From assembly GCA_900618425.1 (NCBI GenBank), contig UZAN01057042.1, forward strand, positions 1 through 13,126: DNA of 13,126 bases, written 5' to 3'. Shown here in pieces: positions 8,421 to 13,126 of this stretch; position 1 is the stretch's first letter; each line of letters starts with the position of its first letter. The stretch comes from Echinostoma caproni (Eukaryota; Platyhelminthes; Trematoda; Plagiorchiida; Echinostomatidae). The translations under genes were made by a program, and so were the position numbers. Below the pieces are notes generated by a model. That model did not search any database. It worked only from the letters and a program-made list of their open reading frames with translations, and had not been told where the DNA came from.

Positions 8421-8781
8421 TCACATAACCAAAGTGGTTATGTCATGGTGTGAACAAGCGATTTTCTCTTCCCCTGGCCAGGGAAGTTTGAGAGCTTGAA
8501 TCAGTTTGCGTTGCGCGCACAGCTCAGGCTTCATGAGTCGGATGCTAATCGCCTCTGCGGTTGCTAGCGTACGAAACCGTATTGCTCTCGAGGGGTGTGG
8601 TGAGACTCGATAGATGATTGCAAATGCTGAGCGCATGTCAGCCAAGTGTCCCGTCTCTACCAGGTGAGCAACGATCCAGCTTGACACAGCTCCACTCCCA
8701 CCCTGTGTGAGCCAGCGTGAATTGTGTTCTTTGATCCGTTGAGAAACCTGCCTTGTCATTCGCTCCACAGGTGCATTTGAA
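8421..8781 (-). pseudogene. Penelope-like retroelement, GIY-YIG tail of a different family (copy 2)
   Basis: From 8781 on the - strand, FKCTCG (8764-8781) is the start of a GIY-YIG nuclease. A frame change then leads to ERMTRQVSQRIKEHNSRWL, SSWIVAHLVETGH, AFAIIYRVSPHPSRAIRF and LATAEAISIRLMKPELCAQ. The order matches the C-terminal half of Penelope-like nucleases, including the Glu of AEAI. The YIGR core expected between FKCTCG and ERMTRQ is absent, so a short deletion removed catalytic residues. The protein differs strongly from the copy at 7564-8158, so it is another family, in the same orientation about 260 nt away. The reverse transcriptase part is missing. Confidence 0.75.
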
Positions 8782-9155
8782 TTAATAGACAATCATAGAT
8801 GAGATAAACATAGGCAGTTCTAGCATCGGATGTTTGGTGACGTAAAGAACACACATCTTAGCTGTGCGGCATTGATCATTTTCTACCATATTGTTGCAAT
8901 TACTAATCGAGTGACAACGGACGTACTCACAGGCGATTCGTTGTTCAATCTGACGCCGGAAATGGCACTGAATTGCTGAGTGAAAATCCGATAAATACTT
9001 GTAGCTTTAATGAATAGCTTCGGTTTTATTGTAGCTATGTTTGGGCATGCGTTTGTGTCTTTAAAGTGTAAACTGGGGTAATAGACTTCTGTTTGTCCAG
9101 CTCGCGAACCCATTTTAACCGAGGAAAAAATAGAGAGAGAGAGGACGCATACAAA
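8782..9155. other. Spacer between Penelope-like and LINE remnants
   Basis: The - strand is open at 9113-8883 (76 codons) but I recognise nothing in it. A short GA run occurs at about 9130-9144 (ATAGAGAGAGAGAGGA), just before the LINE fragment. Confidence 0.4.
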
Positions 9156-9258
9156 TGCTGCACTTCGGTCAGCTACACTTCATCTGGTGGATGAATCTCT
9201 GATGAACTGTCGTTTCGCATACTCCAGACCCGATTGGTGTTTGCCAACTTGAGACAGC
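9156..9258 (+). pseudogene. LINE fragment joined to the next LINE copy
   Basis: The + strand reads TSSGG-stop-ISDELSF then RILQTRLVFANLRQL. This aligns with an internal region of the LINE copy just downstream (IAAGGGVGE, then RIAKTRAAFASLRHL at about 9570-9650), from after its YADD box. Being a region that should lie downstream of YADD but located upstream of it, it must come from another copy or a rearrangement. It has one stop. Confidence 0.6.
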
Positions 9259-10303
9259 TATTGTGCTATTGTAGAGGATGTTCTACAGATTGCTTTATCT
9301 GGTCTAGCAAAGGGTGGAGTTGAACTTCTCCTGGGGAACAGAGTCCTTGACTTAGGATATGCCGATGACATCGCCTTGCTAGGTAACAACACACAAGCAG
9401 TCCAAGACGCGTTGAACCGCTTGGCGATCTAGGTATCCAGGTATAGAATGTGCTTTGCGCCGTCCCAAAGCAAAGTGCTTGTACAAGACTGGCAGGAGCA
9501 TGTACATGCACTCACCGTCGGTATTGATCAGCTGGAAGTGGTTGAGAGCTTAAAGTACCTTGAGAGCTTGATCGCAGCTGGTGGTGGTGTTGGGGAGAAC
9601 GCATCACGAATAGCGAAAACTAGAGCAGCTTTCGCCAGCCTGCGACACTTGCAGCGCCGCCATGACATCCGACTGCCCCTTAAGGGAAGTATGTACATCG
9701 CCGCGGTTCATAGCCTTCTCTTTTACGGTTGCGAGACCTGACCTCTCCAAGTTGAGGATGCTAATTGACTTTCTTTATTTGACCACCGATGTCTCCGAAG
9801 CATGGCTCGTTTCTGGTGGGAACATCAAGTGAGCAATGACGAGGTCCGTCGTCGTGTGTTGGGTGCGGATAGCCGCTCTCTAACAGAAGTATTCGCTCTA
9901 CATCGCCTTCGATGTCTTGGTCGCATATTACGTATGCTTACCCATCAGCTACATTTCCATGCCCTGTTTGCACGTATTGGACAAGGCTAGAAAAAGCTCC
10001 GCGACGGTCAGACCATGACATGGCGTAGAGGTATGAAGAATCTCGCTTCGGTGGGTGCAGCCTGCCTTCCAGGTTGGGGCCCAATGGATGAGGATTGTCG
10101 TTAGTTAGAGATACTGAGAGATATGGTCCAGAATAGAAGTCAGTGGTCCGAGTACTGTACTGCCTGCCTTTTGAAATCCCATGCCCCACAAAAACACGAT
10201 AAAATAGCACGAGAATATCAAAAACTGTACGGTGAAACAAACAGGAAGGTTGTTCTTCTCTTTATTCGATTTTACTATCTGAATCCATTTTGCACTGCTT
10301 AGT
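9255..10303 (+). pseudogene. LINE reverse transcriptase C-terminal half, decayed
   Basis: This is a non-LTR retrotransposon polyprotein fragment of a kind often annotated in flukes as endonuclease-reverse transcriptase. It reads AIVEDVLQIALSG, then the catalytic box LGYADDIALLG (YADD at 9358-9369), SRYRMCFAPSQSKVLVQDW, VESLKYLESLIAAGGG, RIAKTRAAFASLRHL, SLLFYGCET, LFDHRCLRSMARFWW and SNDEVRRRVLGADSRSL. It continues with HRLRCLGRILRM and GQTMTWRRGMK, then CLPGWGPMD and QNRSQWSEY. It stays in one frame for about 350 codons but carries at least five stops. Several sit where related elements have Trp or Arg, as expected from G-to-A and C-to-T decay. The 5' half with the endonuclease is missing. 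The clade is not assigned with certainty. Confidence 0.85.
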
Positions 10304-11459
10304 AACCCAGCCTCCCACTTTTTTCATTATTGTTGTTGTGTTGGCATTAAGCTTGCTCGCAAGCCGTTAAACTTCGGCATTTTTTTGAGGTGCACAGACT
10401 TGATCGTTACGCTAGGGTGATAAACGTGGATTAGTAGTGGTCAAACCTTGCTCCTTATGCATCGTTGCTTTAATCTGATTAGCAAACTGGATCAACTGTT
10501 TTTGAAATGAAGCACAAAATGACCAGATGCTCACGGCCACTGACTGGCACAGATGTTTGCACTCCACATCACCGGATGTGCTTCCGTGGATTACGATGTT
10601 TGTTAAGGTAGATAATAGTAGAAAAAAGACAATGTTAAGTGAAAATGGGCTCCGGTATTGAAGAATCAAGTTTCACTTTTGCTAGAACTGATCAATAGTG
10701 TATTTTCGACTGAAAATCCGAGTACTGAACTGCAAAGCCATTGCAGGGAAGCTATGTGTATTTCCACCTTGCCAAGAAGCTCACATGGGAGTTGAATAGA
10801 AGGATCAGCTAAACATTTTTCTCAAATATTTTCTTCAATGATAGTCGGCTCATAGATCCTGTTGGGATGATACTGCTGACTATCTGGTGACTCCATTCAA
10901 AAGCATCCTACTAAATCAGGACTTCCGCTCATGTTCGACCAATCTTGCTACAAGTAAACCGACTAGATTAGAGTTTAATTCATATTCTGCGCGTACGACT
11001 CGAAATGGGGAAATCTGAGAAGCTCTGTTCAATTCATTCGGTCTCAATGATTATCATCAACAGTATAGTTACGGTTCAAGTCTAATTAAATTCATCCATA
11101 GCTAAATTGAGCCCTAGGTCGGGAATAATGTTCCTTGTACAGATGAATATTTGAGCTGGAAGAGGTTTACTGAGAATGGAGGCCAGTTGAAGAGGATGTT
11201 TAGTTAAAACTGCTCAGCTTTCATATAGTTGAGCACTCCTAACAAACATGTTTACGACAAGTTCAATAATTACGGTATATTAGGGAGAAACATTTCAGAG
11301 ATGAAAATTTCAGTTTTTAGACCAGGACAATTCAGTCAGTTCAACAATGAACAATAGTACGGAATCCATCGTGTATAGAGCAAATGAAGCGTGAACTGAA
11401 AAGCTAGAATGGAAAGCTGTACAGGTGTTTTCACCTGGTTGGGTTTTATCTGTATTACA
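10304..11459. other. Intron stretch with no recognised gene
   Basis: About 1.15 kb. The first part may be the 3' untranslated tail of the LINE ending near 10303. The - strand is open at 10669-10412 (85 codons) and reads as a possible short hydrophobic stretch (LNIVFFLLLSTLTNIVI), but there is no start context, family or splice support. No other structure was seen. Confidence 0.4.
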
Positions 11460-11740
11460 AATCCATCCCTGGTTACGATGATCCCGAGGTCCCCAGCCAG
11501 GGAGCATAACGGGACCTATATGACCGATTCTCCTGGTGATGATTTTCATACCATCGTGCCAGGTTTTACTTCGACCACCTTTGGCTTTTTTTCCATCCAC
11601 TACCTACCTGCCTCGGGAAACATTGATCGGTGTGACAATCTATTTCGTGGCATGTGCAACACACGCCCCAATCAATCTACTCTACACAGGTTGAACACTT
11701 TCTCCAGTGAACGGCCACGATCACCTAAACCTCTACGCCT
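11460..11740 (-). pseudogene. LINE C-terminal tail, inverted copy of the same family as 9255-10303
   Basis: Reading the - strand from 11740, RRRGLGDRGRSLEKVFNL corresponds to VRRRVLGADSRSLTEVFAL of the + strand copy. LGRVLHMPRNRLSHRSMF corresponds to LGRILRMLTHQLHFHALF. GGRSKTWHDGMK corresponds to DGQTMTWRRGMK, and MLPGWGPRD to CLPGWGPMD. There are at least two stops and one frameshift. Similarity fades after about 11463. Only the last 90 or so codons are left, a heavily 5'-truncated or eroded insertion in the opposite orientation. Confidence 0.75.
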
Positions 11741-12086
11741 AGGTTGAACATTTCTCGTACGGTTTCCCATTAGACTCGCGCGACGCGGCTTAGACAGTGT
11801 TTTTCATACACTGATCATACAAGTTATCATCCCCCGGTATCACTGAACCTACTCCTTAGGGAATACACCTCGAGTCCCTGTATAATCAAATGTGTTCTGT
11901 AGAGTAAAAGGATGAATCGGGTCGCCTCATTTAATGAGGTTTCATCAGATTCGCATATTTCACGTTGCTTTCTAAGGTCAATTAGTGGTTTCACTCTTCA
12001 ATCTTTAATTGTTAAGGGCAGTAGGAGGTCCCGTATTAGCCCCATCTCATTGTGCTCCACTGGGCTGATTAGGTGTTGATACCAGA
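11741..12086. other. Gap between two LINE remnants
   Basis: It probably includes the 3' untranslated tail of the LINE whose coding part stops at 12087, and the eroded upstream end of the LINE tail at 11460-11740. No other feature was seen. Confidence 0.4.
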
Positions 12087-13126
12087 CTAGTGCACCTGCA
12101 TAGCTCTGTCGAGTTTTAGCTTGAAGATGCTGTCGTTTGATTCATCCACCACGTCCTCCAGAAGTGCATTCCAGAGATTTGTCACCCTTCTCGACAGACG
12201 ATATATCAGCGGCAGACCGTTTCACTGCATCGTGCNATGTTCCTCTGATGCGGTTGTTGTTCCTTAGGGGGAATTCCAACTGTAATTCTGGGCCAAAGTC
12301 GTCCTGGATGATGCGTCTGGTGTAGACCAGGTCGACTCTCAGTAGTCTGTATGACACGGGGAGCAGTCCCACTGCATTCAGTCGGCCCTTGTAGCTGATC
12401 CAACGTAGTCCTCCGACGAGGCGTGTAGCAGCCCTTTGAACTCTCTCCAGTTGAGCAACCTTAGAAGCCGTACAAGGAAAGACCGCCGGACCAATCGGGG
12501 GCGTACGTAGGAGGCATACAACAATTTGAAGGTCGCTAGGGGTAACGGATCAAACGAACGGCGAATGGCACCGAACATAATCCACACAAAGGCACAAACT
12601 TTGTCTGTCTATGAACGAGTTTTCAGGTTGATGGTGACGACAACACCTAAATCTCGTTCCCACGGAGCACGGTACTTCCAAGAAGGTAGATAGTGGTGAA
12701 ACCGTGTCCTCCTATCCTCAGGTGGGCGCACTTGGAGATATTCACCGGCAACCCCCATACCCTCGACCAGTTCACCAAAGCATTCAGGTCATCCTGACGG
12801 GACAACTGGTCCACCTCTGCCCCGGATTGTTCGCCAGTGCTTGAGGTCGTCCGCATAGATTAGGCACGGACTACTCAACGTTGATGGGATGTCGTTCGCA
12901 AAGATCAGGAACAGCAGTGGGCCAAGAACGAGCCTTTTGGGACATCACTGTTGACTGTGTATCATGTACCTGTGAAACTCTCACTGGGAAGGATCTCCCT
13001 TTCAGGAAATCCTCCTCACTACAGAGAGAACAGTTATCAGGCAAATATCCTGCAACATGCTCTAACTGTTGTGGTTCGACTATGCGTACGAATGGCACGA
13101 GCGACTCTTGCTTAACCCCCAACGAC
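12087..13126 (-). pseudogene. CR1/jockey-type LINE, reverse transcriptase and C-terminal domain, runs off the window
   Basis: From the right edge on the - strand: FLKGRSFPVRV, VPKGS then, after a frameshift, VLGPLLFLIFANDIP and the catalytic box LIYADDLKHW (about 12830-12860). After another frameshift come EVDQLSRQDDLNALVNWS and NISKCAHLRIGG. The thumb/C-terminal region follows: FGAIRRSFDPLPLATFKLLY and YASYVRPRL. After a frameshift come ASKVAQLERVQRAATRLV, SYKGRLNAVGLLPVSYR, LVYTRRIIQDDFGPEL and RRVTNLWNALLEDVVDES. The stop is at 12087-12089. This motif order is that of CR1/jockey superfamily LINEs, in a family clearly different from the LINE at 9255-10303. At least three frameshifts make it inactive. 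Compared with the other elements its sequence is well preserved, suggesting a younger insertion. The endonuclease part lies beyond the window. Confidence 0.85.

Larger units (their letters stand above)
7396..13126 (+). other. Following enolase intron, partial (right end outside the window)
   Basis: It begins at donor GTGAAT after the exon ending SKIQ. I looked for the expected next exon, a (I/L)V(G/A)DD(L)xVTNP reading after an AG acceptor, and did not find it before 13126. The intron is therefore inferred to be at least 5.7 kb. Its content is retrotransposon remnants. If the gene were truncated, this would be 3' flank instead. Confidence 0.65.

Noticed and set aside
8883..9113. 76-codon open frame on the - strand between retroelements
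   Set aside because: I could not relate it to Penelope-like, LINE or host proteins. It may be eroded repeat sequence.
10412..10669. Small putative membrane protein on the - strand
   Set aside because: There is a hydrophobic stretch but no start context, no family and no exon signals.
1..13126. Bacterial-type systems (operons, CRISPR arrays, toxin-antitoxin, phage)
   Set aside because: The spliced enolase, the intron lengths and the eukaryotic transposon content exclude a prokaryotic reading. No regularly spaced direct repeats other than the 21-bp minisatellite were seen.

Overview
The window looks like a piece of a repeat-rich animal genome, most likely a digenean flatworm (fluke). The reasons are two intact internal exons of one metazoan-type enolase gene with GT-AG splice sites, introns of several kilobases, and introns filled with decayed transposons of kinds common in flukes: Penelope-like elements, LINEs, a Tigger/pogo DNA transposon and a tRNA-type SINE. 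The host assignment is inference from gene structure and repeat content. There is no bacterial operon, phage, CRISPR array or rRNA gene here. Three single N bases (823, 3005, 12236) suggest a draft assembly.

Host gene (+ strand). Exon 249-537 and exon 7115-7395 encode about 190 consecutive residues of enolase. Splicing 537 to 7115 rebuilds a split Ala codon and gives the ungapped enolase order ...NISTPVE-ALDLLVDAI.... The active-site residues of this part (His159, Glu168, Glu211, Asp246 and Glu295 in yeast numbering) are all present. The next exon, which should begin near (I/L)VGDD and carry the third metal-binding Asp, was not found before the right edge. The intron between the exons is 6.58 kb and the following one is at least 5.7 kb.

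First intron (538-7114). It holds a tRNA-derived SINE with an A-rich tail (about 620-835), a TG microsatellite, two small open segments at 1652-1720 and 2148-2198 that fit the splice phase of the enolase exons, and a decayed Tigger/pogo transposon. The transposase remnant (- strand) lies at 4696-6285 and matching terminal repeats lie at 2285 and 6604. The roughly 2.3 kb between the transposase end and the 3' terminal repeat is longer than expected and contains a 21-bp minisatellite and two adjacent hairpins.

Second intron (7396 onward). In order: two different Penelope-like GIY-YIG tails (both -), a LINE fragment fused to a longer LINE copy with a YADD reverse transcriptase box (+), a LINE tail of the same family in inverse orientation (-), and the C-terminal half of a CR1/jockey-type LINE (-) that runs off the right edge. 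All mobile elements show stops or frameshifts and look dead.

I found no clearly new biological system. The most interesting unexplained signal is the pair of phase-compatible candidate cassette exons sharing the peptide GELIG inside the enolase intron.
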